Positions 44,510 to 54,367 are shown, numbered from the stretch's first letter. The stretch: 64,000 nucleotides of DNA from CAYNWT01 sp964485095 (GCA_964485095.1 CAZAIB010000018.1:1-64000); one strand, 5' to 3'. The notes: generated by a model not told the origin, from the sequence alone. A program made the numbers and translations.

Positions 44510-45706
44510 ATGGCCGAGACCGAAAAAAAATCAAAGCCGAAGCACTCCCATCAGGGGCCTTTGAATCTGTGGCATGGGATGAGTCTCAAGCCCATGTTCA
44601 AGCTGCTGGCCAAGCGCCCGCCGATGCATTGGTCTCGAGCCCACAAGATTGCACTGTTGGGTCCGATGTGTGCGTACAACTCGTGCATGTCACTGGTCGA
44701 AGATCTTATCTTCGCGCGCAAAGTAAAACAGACGGAAGTTAAGCAGCCGCCATTGTTCATTATTGGATTCTGGCGCAGCGGGACGACCTGGTTACACAAC
44801 CTGATGACTCGCGACCCGCGCGTGGCGTTTCCGAACTCCTACCAGATGCTTTTCCCTCAGCACTTTCTACTGACCGGCCTGTACGCGCCGCAGATGACTG
44901 CGTTCATGCTTCCTAAGACTCGGCCAATGGACAATGTCCGGTTTGGCTGGGATCTGCCGCAGGAAGACGAGTTCGCTCTGGCGACCATGACTCTGTTGTC
45001 GCCCTACATCGTGACGGCGTGCCCGGACGATTTTTCGAAACACGCGGATAGCTTTGACTTTGACGGAGCTCCACCAGAACAAGTCCAGCTTTGGAAAGAC
45101 TCTTTAGAACTCATCATTCGCAAGCTGACCTACAAGACCGGCAAGCCGCTGGTCATGAAGTCCCCCGGTCACACGCTTCGGATCCCGTATCTGCTGGATC
45201 TCTACCCGGACGCCAAGTTCCTGTACATCTACCGGAACCCGTACAACGTCTTCAATTCAGTGGTCCACATGCGTAAAACCATGTGCGTTGAGAACGAGTT
45301 CGGACGCAGTAAGTTACTGGGACACGAAGAGGAAGCGTTGCGAACCCTGGAGCTTGGCTACCGTGTCTACGAACGCGACAGCAAGTTGATTCCTGAAGGG
45401 AACTTGCACGAACTGCGGTTCGAATCTTTGGAAGCCGACCCGCTGGGTGAAGTGGAAAAAGCCTACGCAGCTTTGGACCTTGGCGACTTCGGACCGGCCC
45501 GCGAAGTTCTGGCTCCGGAAGTTGCGGGCATGAAACGGTACAAAAAGAACCGATTCGACCAGGACTCTGAGTGGATGGATCGTGTCTACGATACGTGCAA
45601 CGACGCGTTTAAGCGGTATGGTTACGACCGGCCTCAAACCGGTGCCCCGTCAGGTCCGCCCTCGTCGTCAGCCAGTTCAGACCCGGTCGCCACAGTTGGC
45701 AGCTAA
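44510..45706 (+). CDS. PAPS-dependent sulfotransferase family protein
   Basis: A 398-residue cytosolic protein of the sulfotransferase superfamily. The 5'-phosphosulfate loop is FIIGFWRSGTTWLHNLM (about 83-99) and the 3'-phosphate site is KFLYIYRNPYNVFNS (about 230-244). A Lys/His-rich N-terminal tail (MAETEKKSKPKHSHQG) and a Ser/Pro-rich C-terminal tail flank the fold. The acceptor could be a sugar, lipid or protein; nothing nearby decides it. Sulfated polymers are common substrates in marine planctomycetes, but this gene makes rather than removes sulfate esters. Confidence 0.88.
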   Translation: MAETEKKSKPKHSHQGPLNLWHGMSLKPMFKLLAKRPPMHWSRAHKIALLGPMCAYNSCMSLVEDLIFARKVKQTEVKQPPLFIIGFWRSGTTWLHNLMTRDPRVAFPNSYQMLFPQHFLLTGLYAPQMTAFMLPKTRPMDNVRFGWDLPQEDEFALATMTLLSPYIVTACPDDFSKHADSFDFDGAPPEQVQLWKDSLELIIRKLTYKTGKPLVMKSPGHTLRIPYLLDLYPDAKFLYIYRNPYNVFNSVVHMRKTMCVENEFGRSKLLGHEEEALRTLELGYRVYERDSKLIPEGNLHELRFESLEADPLGEVEKAYAALDLGDFGPAREVLAPEVAGMKRYKKNRFDQDSEWMDRVYDTCNDAFKRYGYDRPQTGAPSGPPSSSASSDPVATVGS

Positions 45707-45808
45707 TTCCACCGGCTGATACTCTCTTCCTCAACACGCCGCGAGTGATCTGCCAGCAAACAGATGTGTTCGCGCGTTGCTTATCGATCTTTGCATCGGA
45801 ATGTTTCT

Positions 45809-47086
45809 ATGAGCGACATCTTCGCTGAACTCCAGTGGCGGGGTCTGATTCACCAGACCACCAACGATGACAACCTGCAGCAGTGGCTGAACGATTCACC
45901 ACGCGCGATGTACATCGGGTTCGACCCGACGGCCGACAGTCTGCACGTTGGCAGTATGCTGCAGCTGATGACGCTGCGCCGGTTCCAAAAAGCGGGCCAC
46001 AAGACCATCGCACTGGTTGGCGGCGCGACGGGGATGATTGGCGACCCCAGTGGCAAGAGCAAAGAACGCACGCTGCTGGATGAAGACGCTTTGCAAAAGA
46101 ACGTGGACGGTCTGAAGAACCAGATGGGCCAGTTCCTGCTCTTCGATGGCGACAATCCGTGTCAGCTGGTCAACAACGTCGACTGGATGGGCAAGTTCAG
46201 CTACCTGGAATTCCTCCGCGACATTGGCAAGAACTTTCCCGTCAACGTGATGATGGCGAAGGATTCCGTGAAGAGCCGCCTGGCTGGCGACACCGGCATC
46301 AGTTACACCGAGTTCAGCTACATGCTGCTGCAGGCTTACGACTTCGTGCACCTGAACCAGGCTCATGGTTGCGAACTGCAGGTTGGTGGCAGCGATCAAT
46401 GGGGCAACATCACCGCCGGCATTGACCTCGGCCGCCGCATGCACAGCGCGCAGTTGTTTGGCATTACCAGCCCGCTGCTCACGAAGGCCGACGGAACCAA
46501 AATGGGCAAGACCGAATCCGGCGCGATTTGGTTGGATGCTGACAAGACCAGCCCGTATGAGTTTTACCAATACTGGATTAACACGGCCGACGAAGATGCG
46601 GGCAAATGTTTACGGTTCCTGACTGAGCTAAGCGAAGAAGAAATTGTCGAACTGGACAAGTCCCGTGACACTGATCCCGGTCAGAAGCTAAGCCAGAAGC
46701 GGTTGGCTGAAGAACTCACGCGTCTGTGTCACGGCGATGCCGGAGTCACGTCGGCTCAGCAGGCAGCGAAGGTCCTGTTCGGCGGCGACATGAGCGGAAT
46801 GGATGACAAGGCTCTGGGACAGATCTTCGCCGATGTCCCAAGTTGCGAAATGGAACGCGCAAAATTCGATGGCGAAGGGTATTCCGTCATTGACGCGTTT
46901 GTGGACGCCGGTCTGTGCAAGAGCAAGGGTGAAGCTCGTCGTACGATCAAAGAAAACGGGGCGAACGTAAACAACGTGCGCGTGACGGACGAAGGCGCGA
47001 AGTTGACTCTGGACGATCTGGCGAGTGAGTCGTGTATCGTGTTGCGGCGTGGGAAAAAGAAGTACGCGCTGGTTCGATTGGTGTGA
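45809..47086 (+). CDS. tyrosyl-tRNA synthetase
   Basis: A 425-residue class I aminoacyl-tRNA synthetase. The HIGH-like motif is FDPTADSLHVGSMLQL (about 36-51). KMSKS appears as LTKADGTKMGKTESGAIWLD (about 223-242). The C terminus is an S4 RNA-binding domain (about 355-425, YSVIDAFVDAGLCKSKGEAR). I placed the start at the ATG at 45809 because MSDIFAELQWRGLIHQ is the normal N terminus, so the longer upstream frame is read-through. A 36-base stretch of this gene (46756-46791) recurs with one mismatch at 47635-47670. Confidence 0.96.
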   Translation: MSDIFAELQWRGLIHQTTNDDNLQQWLNDSPRAMYIGFDPTADSLHVGSMLQLMTLRRFQKAGHKTIALVGGATGMIGDPSGKSKERTLLDEDALQKNVDGLKNQMGQFLLFDGDNPCQLVNNVDWMGKFSYLEFLRDIGKNFPVNVMMAKDSVKSRLAGDTGISYTEFSYMLLQAYDFVHLNQAHGCELQVGGSDQWGNITAGIDLGRRMHSAQLFGITSPLLTKADGTKMGKTESGAIWLDADKTSPYEFYQYWINTADEDAGKCLRFLTELSEEEIVELDKSRDTDPGQKLSQKRLAEELTRLCHGDAGVTSAQQAAKVLFGGDMSGMDDKALGQIFADVPSCEMERAKFDGEGYSVIDAFVDAGLCKSKGEARRTIKENGANVNNVRVTDEGAKLTLDDLASESCIVLRRGKKKYALVRLV

Positions 47087-47202
47087 ACCTTCCACTGCAA
47101 AATTCGGGCGAACGTGGACTCAATCGGATAGACTGACATGCAACCGATCGGTTCGTCGCGGAAACGGCGATGCGCCGGATGCCAGTCTCTACCGAGGCTT
47201 CA

Positions 47203-47571
47203 ATGGATCGAGTTCTCAAGCGGCCACAAATCTATCTACTGTACTTCGTCGGCCTCACGACTGCGGCGTATGTGGGAGCCGTTGTTGGAATGCTGGTGGT
47301 CCTCCGGTCTGAGCCGGTGAGTAGTGTGACCTTTGGCAAGCTACTGGCTGAACTGAACCCAATCGCATGTGGTTGGTTGTGGCTGCCGTGCTTGATCGCT
47401 GCGACTTTCGCGCGTGGGATCGTTTCTGTGTTTGCCGGAACAATTAGCCGGTACTCAAAAGTCACGCAGCACACGCGGCCTGGGTGGGTTCTGCTGGGTT
47501 TCTGTCTGGCGACGTTGGTAGGCTCCGCAGTGTATGCCTGGTATTTTCTGACCCTGCTTTCCTATAGCTAG
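47203..47571 (+). CDS. small membrane protein, paralogue 1
   Basis: A 122-residue protein with three hydrophobic helices (about 8-35, 50-75 and 92-115) and short polar loops. It has the motif LxxPxIYLxxxxGxxxxxYxG at the start and CGWLWLPCL before the second helix. The gene at 47705-48082 encodes a clear relative with the same layout. I favour the ATG at 47203 (MDRVLKRPQIYLL) because the conserved part starts there; an ATG at 47170 would add 11 residues. The function is unknown. It lies 116 bases after tyrS. Confidence 0.7.
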   Translation: MDRVLKRPQIYLLYFVGLTTAAYVGAVVGMLVVLRSEPVSSVTFGKLLAELNPIACGWLWLPCLIAATFARGIVSVFAGTISRYSKVTQHTRPGWVLLGFCLATLVGSAVYAWYFLTLLSYS

Positions 47572-47634
47572 CCCGGTCAGGTGTGCGGCTACAGAGTTCT
47601 CCGCTGTTTGCTACATTGTCGGTTCCTGACCACA

Positions 47635-47670
47635 TCAGCAGGCAGCGAAGGTTCTGTTCGGCGGCGACAT
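47635..47670 (+). pseudogene. 36-base fragment of tyrS
   Basis: These 36 bases, beginning TCAGCAGGCAGCGAAGGT, match tyrS 46756-46791 with a single T/C difference. They sit in the 133-base gap between the two related small membrane protein genes, in the same orientation as tyrS. This is best read as a remnant of the duplication that produced the second membrane protein gene. Confidence 0.8.
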
Positions 47671-47704
47671 TGAATAGCCGCGACTGGCAGGAGCCGGACT
47701 CAAG

Positions 47705-48082
47705 ATGAAGGCGAACAGCGTAGTGCATGGCTGGCTTCAACCACCGCGGATCTACCTTCCCTGGTGCATCGGTTTCGTTGCTTCAAGCTACTTAGGAATG
47801 GCCTGTGGCGTCCTGCTGGCTGAGTATAACGGGCCGGCTTTTGGCCCAGGACCACCAGAGTACCTCAGGATGTTACTTAACCCGTACGAGTGGGTCTGGG
47901 TGTGGCTTCCTTGCATGGTGGTTTCCGTGGTAGTGGGTGCCACGATGCTCGCACTCACCCGGACCGTGGATCAATATTCAGAGACCGCAAAGGGAACAAC
48001 GCTTAGGTTGCTTAGCGCTTTCTTCGTTGTCACTTTCTTCATATCGCTCGCAACCGGAAACAGTTACTGGCACCCCCGGTAA
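47705..48082 (+). CDS. small membrane protein, paralogue 2
   Basis: A 125-residue protein with three hydrophobic helices. It aligns by eye with the neighbouring 47203-47571 product: LQPPRIYLPWCIGFVASSYL against LKRPQIYLLYFVGLTTAAYV, VWVWLPCMV against CGWLWLPCL, and VDQYSETAKGTTLRLLSAFF against ISRYSKVTQHTRPGWVLLGF. The central loop is a few residues longer (PAFGPGPPEYL). Starts with ATG at 47705, 34 bases after the tyrS fragment. Function unknown. Confidence 0.72.
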   Translation: MKANSVVHGWLQPPRIYLPWCIGFVASSYLGMACGVLLAEYNGPAFGPGPPEYLRMLLNPYEWVWVWLPCMVVSVVVGATMLALTRTVDQYSETAKGTTLRLLSAFFVVTFFISLATGNSYWHPR

Positions 48083-48156
48083 GCTGGCGGGCGACTTCTG
48101 GCGTCCCCGGCAATCCGCTACAGTCTCGACACCGTCACACATAGAGAGAGACAGAC

Positions 48157-49227
48157 ATGGCGACAGGATTCGGGATCATCGGCTGCGGGATGATTGCTCA
48201 TTACCACGCGAAGGCGATTGCCGATTTGCGTGGAGCGAAATTGGTTGGGTGCTTTAATCACACCGCAAAGAAGGCAAAGGCGTTCGCGAAAGAGTACGAC
48301 TGCCGTGCGTACGAATCGCTGGACGACATGCTGGCCGATCCGGATGTCGACGTTGTCAATATCTGCACGCCCAGCGGGGCTCATATGGAACCCGGCGTTG
48401 CGGCGGCGAAAGCCGGGAAGCACGTCGTCATTGAGAAACCGTTGGAGGTGACTCTGAAGCGGTGCGACAAAATTATCGACGCGTGCAAGAAACACAAAGT
48501 CAAGCTGTGCACCATCTTCCCGTCGCGGTTCAGTGAAGTGAACCAATTGATGAAGGACACGATCGATGCCGGTCGGTTTGGAAAGCTGACGCTTGGTGAC
48601 ACGTTCGTAAAGTGGTGGCGAACGCAGGAATACTACGACAGCGGCGGATGGCGTGGGACGTACAAGCTGGATGGCGGCGGAGCGTTCATGAACCAGGCGA
48701 TCCACAATGTGGACCTGTTGTATTGGTTCATGGGCGACATCGCGGAGGTCTCAGCGGTGTCCGGAACGCTGGCTCACAAGCGGATTGAGGTCGAGGACGT
48801 TGCTGTTGCCTGCGTTAAGTTTAAGAACGGGGCGATGGGCGTTCTGGAAGCAACGACGGCGGCGTGGCCGGGGCTTCTGAAGAAGACAGAGATCCACGGC
48901 ACGAAGGGTTCTGCGATTATCGAGCAGGACCATTTGCTGATGTGGAACTTCGAGAAGAAGTTGGCCAAAGACAAAACGATCACGAAGAAGTTTGGAGCCA
49001 GGTCCGAAACCAGCGGCGGAGCGGCTGACCCGGGAGCCATTTCCTACGCCGGACATTTGGCTCAGCTGAAAGACTTTGTGAAGGCCATCAAAACCGGATC
49101 GAAACCAGCTGTCGATGGCGAGGAAGGTCGGAAGAGCGTCGAGATTATCCTGGCAATCTACAAAGCAGCGTGGACTGGCAAGCGAGTCACACTGCCCCTG
49201 AAAACCGATCCGAAGCCACCAAAGTAG
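48157..49227 (+). CDS. Gfo/Idh/MocA-family oxidoreductase
   Basis: A 356-residue NAD(P)-dependent oxidoreductase. The N-terminal Rossmann fold has GFGIIGCGMIAHYHAKAI (GxGxxA type) and the EKP motif VIEKPLEVTLKRCDK (about 87-101). The C-terminal alpha/beta domain has GGGAFMNQAIHNVDLLYWFMG (about 174-194), with the conserved HxxD (H184-D187). The family oxidises or epimerises sugars and related substrates; the substrate here is not known. AGAGAGAGAC-like purines precede the ATG. A hairpin pair (49226-49259) separates it from the convergent coiled-coil gene. Confidence 0.92.
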   Translation: MATGFGIIGCGMIAHYHAKAIADLRGAKLVGCFNHTAKKAKAFAKEYDCRAYESLDDMLADPDVDVVNICTPSGAHMEPGVAAAKAGKHVVIEKPLEVTLKRCDKIIDACKKHKVKLCTIFPSRFSEVNQLMKDTIDAGRFGKLTLGDTFVKWWRTQEYYDSGGWRGTYKLDGGGAFMNQAIHNVDLLYWFMGDIAEVSAVSGTLAHKRIEVEDVAVACVKFKNGAMGVLEATTAAWPGLLKKTEIHGTKGSAIIEQDHLLMWNFEKKLAKDKTITKKFGARSETSGGAADPGAISYAGHLAQLKDFVKAIKTGSKPAVDGEEGRKSVEIILAIYKAAWTGKRVTLPLKTDPKPPK

Positions 49228-49259
49228 CCCCTTCAATCAAACGGGGCTCGTGGCCCCGT
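49226..49259. terminator. overlapping hairpins between convergent genes
   Basis: AGCCCC (49226-49231) can pair with GGGGCT (49243-49248), and ACGGGGC (49241-49247) can instead pair with GCCCCGT (49253-49259). The two stems share bases and exclude each other. There is no long T run, so strength is uncertain, but the place between two convergent genes suits a shared terminator. Confidence 0.55.
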
Positions 49260-49269
49260 CCACTACGGA

Positions 49270-52200
49270 TTACGCATCCTTAACTTCTTCGAATGCAGGA
49301 TCCGCTGCTGTAGTGGCAGGCACCGGTGCTTCTTCAGTCGATGCTGTTGGCTCTGGCATGAGTTCTTCAACCTGTGCTTCAGCGGGAGCCGGTTCCGGTT
49401 CTGCTGAAGTCGCTTCCGGTTTGACAGGAGGTAGATCTGCTGCTGAAACCTTCTTTGCTGGAGCCTGAGCAGCGATAGACAACCGTGACGCCCTGGCAAG
49501 TGCATCCGTTGGTGTGCCATCCGTTTCCGGCTTCAATTGCTTAACGCGACTGATGGCGTACCACAGTTCTGCCAACCCAATCCCCGCGACACAGAACAGA
49601 ACCAGCGTCAGCCAATGCAACGTGTGCATTTCCATCTTGTATGTCGCGTAGCTGGCAAGACCCGCCAACAATGCCAGGCCAATCAGGATGGCTCGCAGTG
49701 CAAGATGAGCTCGCATGCGTTTCCACGCATAGTCGGCGAGTGCCGATCTCGCAGAGTAGTTTGCGACTTCTCGCAACGACTGCATGTTGGCTCGCATCTC
49801 ATCCGCATCAAGCTTCTGAGCTCTGCGTTCCTTTGTGTTTTGCTGGTGCTGCTTAAGGTCAGCAACAACGCCGCCGACTGGTTCGTCACCATCGCTCCAA
49901 AGTGGAGCCATAAGTTCCTGAGTCTCGTCGGCAGGTTGAGTCTTTGGCGCCGCTGGTGCAGAGTACGAACTCTCGCTGCCGGTCGAGTCGGCACCTCTGG
50001 TCCGTGCCAGCAGTTGCTCCATGTAGGCCGCGACGTAGTCCGGGCTTTCAATGTCGGCTTCTTCCTGCGGCTGAACCGGCAATGTCTCAGTAGCCATTGC
50101 CTGACCACTTTCCTGGCCGACCTGAGGGCTCTCAACGACTGGCATGGGACGAGTTGTGCCGGTTGCCGGAGCGTCCAAACCAAACATGCCAGCTAGTTCT
50201 GACCGAAGTTCGTTGAGGTGAGCGTGCTGCTCTTCCGTTTCTTCTTCTGTCGGCTGGACGGGAACCGGAACCGGAATCGCGGCTTCGGTTTCCATTGGCT
50301 CAGCCGGAGCCGACGCGACGTCGCTTTGGAAGGCCACTCGTTTTTGTTCGAGTTCCTGACGAGCGGCACGGATTTTTTCGCGTTCGTAGTTGAGCTCGTC
50401 TTCTGATCGTTTGAGGTCCATCTCACGGTCGGTCAGCTTCTCAGCCCGTTCGTCGAGACGTCGTGTCCGTTCATCCAATTCGGCTGTGATCGCAGAAGTC
50501 GTGACTGCATCCAGCGGGGAATCAGAATTGTCTCCCTGCAGAGAAGTAACCAGTTCTGAGATGCGAGCATCTTTCTGTTCCAGCTGCTCACGCAGTTCTG
50601 AGATCTGTTCGATGTCTTCAACCGAACCCGCACCAGACGGTGTCTGCAATCGGATTTCCAACATCTGAATTCGAGCAGACTGTTCCGCAAGTGCCAGCTC
50701 GCGTTCCTGAAGCTCAGCCCTAAGTGTGCTGGTTTCTTCTGTCTCTTCCTGTTCGGCTTCCAGTTCACGCAACTCGCTGCGTAGCGAACCGACTTCCACG
50801 TTGCGATGCTCAAGAAGCATCTTGACGTGTTCAAGTTCTTCGTTCAGTACTTCTACATCTTTGTCGACTGGAGCCGCCGTGGCTGTTTGTTCTCGCAGAG
50901 ACTCAAGCTCGGCCGTGGCACTTGCCAGCTGTTCGTCCCGTGACTGCAGCGTACTGCGAAGTTGTTCCAGCTCTTCCAGGCTTGTGTCTGAATCGCCGTC
51001 GTCTTCACTCAGTACGGCAATCTTGTCACGAAGCTGTTCCGCTTCCTGAGTCAATTCATGCCGCTGCTGGTTGAGTGTTTGCAACTCGGACTGAGCCGCT
51101 TCGAAAGCAGCCTGAGTCTCAGCCAGTGAAGCCTGAGCCTCATCGAACGCACTTCGCGTCTCTTCCAGTTCGGCTTCCAACGCAGCTTGCTTTTCGGTCG
51201 ACTCGGGGCTCGGCAGTGCTTCTGCCTGTTCCGCAAGCTGTTCGGCTTGCTCAATCAACGACGCGTGCTGTTGCGCAAGAGCCGATTCCTGAGCGGAAAG
51301 TTCTGTCTCGCGACGGCAGATCTCTGAGTAGCGTTCGGCGTTCTCTTCCAGCAATTGCTCCTGCTGCTGCGCCTTCTCTGTTTCCCAGGCTTCTTTTTCC
51401 TGCTTCAAAGCAGCAAGCTGTGCTTCAACAGCAGTTGCCCTGCTGGCGAGTTCTGCATCGCGATCCTGCACAGCAAGCAGCTGCGCGCTGAGAGCCTGGT
51501 GCTGTTGTTCGGCTTCCTGATTCGCTGCAGCTTCTTCAGCCTGCTGAATCCTGAGAGCTTCGAGCTGATCGCGCTGAGCGGACAGGTCTGACTGCTGCTG
51601 AGAAAGCGATTCGCCTCGCGACTGTAGTTCGGCCTCACGCTGTTCCAGCTGCTGTTGCAATTGCTCCAGGGCAGAACGCTTCTGGTCCTGTTCACTGTTG
51701 AGATCGTCGAACCGCTGCTGCCAGTCCTGCTGGCGATTCTGTTCCTGCTCATCAAGCTGCTGAGCTCGAGCATCCAGTTCGGCGCGTTGAGCGTTGAGAG
51801 TTTCTTCCAACGCAGTCACTTCGTCGCGCAGTTGTTGCGCTTCGTTGGTGGCTGTTTGGAGGCTGGCTTCTCGCTGTTCGAGTTCCGTGGTGCGTGTCAG
51901 CAGTTCGGCGCGTTGAGTTTCGAATTCCTGTTGCTGGCTTTCAAGCTGACTCTGAAGCTCCTGCTGTTGGGCATTGTTGGCTTCGACGAGCTGTTGCTCA
52001 AGTTGCTCAAGCTGAGTCTTCCGTGTTTCGAGTTCCTGCTGCAGTTCGTCAATGGTGCCGCGAAGCTGCTGGTTGTCGGCAGCTGCCTGCGACTCCTGTT
52101 GCTCCAACTGTTCAAGTTCCTGTGCACGAGCGGCAAGTTCGTCGGCACGGACGCTGAGTTGGGTGTCCAGACGGTTTATTTCGTCCATTCGGCTGGCAAG

Positions 52201-53982
52201 ATTAGCGTCCGCGGATTCGTGGTTGGCGAACAGCGAATTGACTTCCGCAGAACGCGCTTCCAGTGCGTTTGCCTGTTCGTTGAGAGCCGCTTCGCGAGCG
52301 TTCAAATCATTACGCTGCCGCTGCAGTTCGCTCTCCTGTTCGGTGTTCGCAGAGCTTCGCGATTCTACTGCTGAGGTGAGAGTCTCCAGTTCATCGAGTT
52401 GCTCGGCAATCGCCGCTTCACGTGCTTCAAGTTCCGTCTGCCGTTGCTTGTACTCGCCCTCCAGTCGAGCGATCTCTTGTTCTCGATTGCGGAGTTCTTC
52501 GGAAACGCGGGCTGTGTCCTGTTCGTGCTGCTGGCGAGCTTCGTCCAACTGCTGTCGTTGGGCATCCAGCTCAGCTTTTTGACCGTTTAGTTCGTCCCAC
52601 TTCGCCGACAGTTCATCGTTTTCGGTTCCGAACTGCTGCTTCCGCTGTTCAAGATCGTGCTGCCAGCCTTCCAGCTGGTTCTTCCAGTCTTCCAATTCAC
52701 GCGAACGATGGTCCAGTTCGTGCTGCAATGTCTGGAGTTCACCGGCAGCGATACCATCGTTCTGCAGTTGGACATGCGCCGCGCTGGCTTTGTTGAGTTC
52801 GTCCCACTGAGCCTGAAGTTCGTTGCGGCTGTTCTGAAGCTGTTCTTTCTCTTGGTTGAACTTGTCAACCTGAGCCTGCTGCTGCTGAAGGTATTCGGCT
52901 TGATCGTTGAGTTCCTGCTGACGCTTTTCGAGATTAGATTCGCGCGTTCGCAACAGAGCTTCAAGAGCCTCAACTTCAGTAATCTGTTCGCCAAGCCCTA
53001 TCAGCTTGTGGCGTTCCTGCGCGATGTTGGCGGCCTGCACATCCAGCAGTTCACGTTGCTCGTCAACCTGCGCCTGCTGAGCCTTCAGTTCAGCACGCTC
53101 AGCCGAAAGATCGGGCTCTGCCGCAACAGTTGCAGCGGACGCAGCCTTTTCAGCAACCTCACGCTGAGCCGTTTCAAGCAGAGCCCACTGTGCGGCGATT
53201 TCCCGTCGCTGCGTTTCAATTTCATCAGCTTCAGCGACCAACGCAGAGTACTGACGACGACGGAGACTGACTTCCTGAGCGTCGCCTGCCAGCTGGAGAT
53301 GCTCACGAGCGAGAGCCGTTTCGCGGTAGCTGATTTCTTCTTCGAACTCAGCCGCTCGCATCTCAAATTCGATGGTCTGCGATGAGAGGTCCCGAGCCTT
53401 GTCGCTGAGAATCGCAACATGTCGAGCGATGACAGCAGTCCGGAAATCCGGAGTGTCCGTGGCTGCGAGTGCCTTCTGTGTTTCACTGTCTGATTGGGAA
53501 AGTGCGTCTGCGACCCACTGCGAAACCTGTTGTCCCTGCGGCTGAGTGGCCGGCTGGTCAGCCTGTGCGCTGGCGACGTCGCTGATTGCTGATTCCAGGG
53601 TGTCCAGAATCTGTGCCTCTTCAAATGGAGCCTCTGGCTGACGCTGGGGCTGAAGTTCTGTGAACTCACCCTCTTTCGCGTAACGCAATCGCATCACAAC
53701 CGGGCCCAGCGCGATTCTGTCGCCAACCCGCAATGGTTCTTCATTCAGAACCGGGATGTCGTTCAACCAGGTGTGGGCGGCGATTGCCGAGATCTCAACG
53801 CTGTTCTCATCCACTGACAAACTGCAGTGCTGCGGCGAAACGCCATCCGCCGGAACAACGATTGCAGAATCACCTGCCGAACCAACAGAGTATACACCCG
53901 GAGTTAACGCGGCGGGCGGGCAGTCGATTGCTCGACCGACGGGCTCGATAACCAATAACGTGTTCTTGATGATCAGAGACAT
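49270..53982 (-). CDS. giant FHA-like coiled-coil membrane protein
   Basis: A 1570-residue protein. Residues 20-95 resemble an FHA domain, with YSVGSAGDSAIVV, VSPQHCSLSV and LRVGDRIALGP, but the usual GRS is GSA, so the phosphothreonine-binding arginine is missing. Residues ~150-1250 are an almost unbroken heptad-type coiled coil rich in Gln, Glu, Ala and Leu. A lower-complexity acidic/Pro part follows, then two hydrophobic helices (about 1424-1475, ILIGLALLAGLASYA and WLTLVLFCVAGIGLAEL), and a Pro/Ala/Glu-rich tail to 1570. It is probably an anchored intracellular or periplasmic scaffold. ATG at 53982 (MSLIIKNTLL) is chosen over 54030 because it starts at the beta-rich domain. It diverges from the kinase gene. 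Confidence 0.8.
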   Translation of the reverse strand: MSLIIKNTLLVIEPVGRAIDCPPAALTPGVYSVGSAGDSAIVVPADGVSPQHCSLSVDENSVEISAIAAHTWLNDIPVLNEEPLRVGDRIALGPVVMRLRYAKEGEFTELQPQRQPEAPFEEAQILDTLESAISDVASAQADQPATQPQGQQVSQWVADALSQSDSETQKALAATDTPDFRTAVIARHVAILSDKARDLSSQTIEFEMRAAEFEEEISYRETALAREHLQLAGDAQEVSLRRRQYSALVAEADEIETQRREIAAQWALLETAQREVAEKAASAATVAAEPDLSAERAELKAQQAQVDEQRELLDVQAANIAQERHKLIGLGEQITEVEALEALLRTRESNLEKRQQELNDQAEYLQQQQAQVDKFNQEKEQLQNSRNELQAQWDELNKASAAHVQLQNDGIAAGELQTLQHELDHRSRELEDWKNQLEGWQHDLEQRKQQFGTENDELSAKWDELNGQKAELDAQRQQLDEARQQHEQDTARVSEELRNREQEIARLEGEYKQRQTELEAREAAIAEQLDELETLTSAVESRSSANTEQESELQRQRNDLNAREAALNEQANALEARSAEVNSLFANHESADANLASRMDEINRLDTQLSVRADELAARAQELEQLEQQESQAAADNQQLRGTIDELQQELETRKTQLEQLEQQLVEANNAQQQELQSQLESQQQEFETQRAELLTRTTELEQREASLQTATNEAQQLRDEVTALEETLNAQRAELDARAQQLDEQEQNRQQDWQQRFDDLNSEQDQKRSALEQLQQQLEQREAELQSRGESLSQQQSDLSAQRDQLEALRIQQAEEAAANQEAEQQHQALSAQLLAVQDRDAELASRATAVEAQLAALKQEKEAWETEKAQQQEQLLEENAERYSEICRRETELSAQESALAQQHASLIEQAEQLAEQAEALPSPESTEKQAALEAELEETRSAFDEAQASLAETQAAFEAAQSELQTLNQQRHELTQEAEQLRDKIAVLSEDDGDSDTSLEELEQLRSTLQSRDEQLASATAELESLREQTATAAPVDKDVEVLNEELEHVKMLLEHRNVEVGSLRSELRELEAEQEETEETSTLRAELQERELALAEQSARIQMLEIRLQTPSGAGSVEDIEQISELREQLEQKDARISELVTSLQGDNSDSPLDAVTTSAITAELDERTRRLDERAEKLTDREMDLKRSEDELNYEREKIRAARQELEQKRVAFQSDVASAPAEPMETEAAIPVPVPVQPTEEETEEQHAHLNELRSELAGMFGLDAPATGTTRPMPVVESPQVGQESGQAMATETLPVQPQEEADIESPDYVAAYMEQLLARTRGADSTGSESSYSAPAAPKTQPADETQELMAPLWSDGDEPVGGVVADLKQHQQNTKERRAQKLDADEMRANMQSLREVANYSARSALADYAWKRMRAHLALRAILIGLALLAGLASYATYKMEMHTLHWLTLVLFCVAGIGLAELWYAISRVKQLKPETDGTPTDALARASRLSIAAQAPAKKVSAADLPPVKPEATSAEPEPAPAEAQVEELMPEPTASTEEAPVPATTAADPAFEEVKDA

Positions 53983-54367
53983 AGTCCAACTCCCACCGCG
54001 AGCGGTGTGTTCAGGGGAAGACGACAGCAAGTGCTGCCTCGACGTTGCGTAGTTGCAACATGTCGCTAAGACACAACGTCATAGGCATATAACCTACGCA
54101 GGCAGGTCGGTCAAAAACGGCAGGACCCTATTTTGCTGTGTATAGGCACTCTGTTGCCCGGTTCCCCATCAGGCATGAGAACCAGCGGTCCTGGACTGAC
54201 CGTTCGAATCGGCACACCTTGCACAGGTAGTGGTTCGGGCAGGCAACGAATTGCCACACTCAGTACATCCCGCAAGTGTGGGGGTTGGTGTGTGCTTGAT
54301 TTGGCTGGTACACTCAGCTTTGACTGGACAACAGAGAAACGCCTTCAAACTGGACGCCGGACTGCGG
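53983..54367. promoter_or_regulatory. divergent promoter region, coiled-coil gene / kinase
   Basis: This 385-base gap separates the divergent coiled-coil and kinase genes. It contains GTTGC/GCAAC (54044-54059) as a short hairpin and a TGCGTAG / CTACGCA inverted repeat (54046-54052 and 54094-54100). A minus-strand frame at 54169-54432 reads as a possible zinc ribbon (see findings). No confident -10/-35 pair stands out. Confidence 0.4.

Noticed and set aside
49270..53982. Many long open frames on the plus strand and periodic CAG/CTG-like repeats suggestive of a repeat array
   Set aside because: They are the complement of the Gln/Glu/Leu-rich coiled coil. The minus frame has a proper start, an FHA-like domain and membrane helices.
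54201..54220. tRNA-like T-loop sequence GTTCGAATC in the kinase promoter region
   Set aside because: Only a 3-bp T stem can form and no acceptor, D or anticodon arm fits around it.
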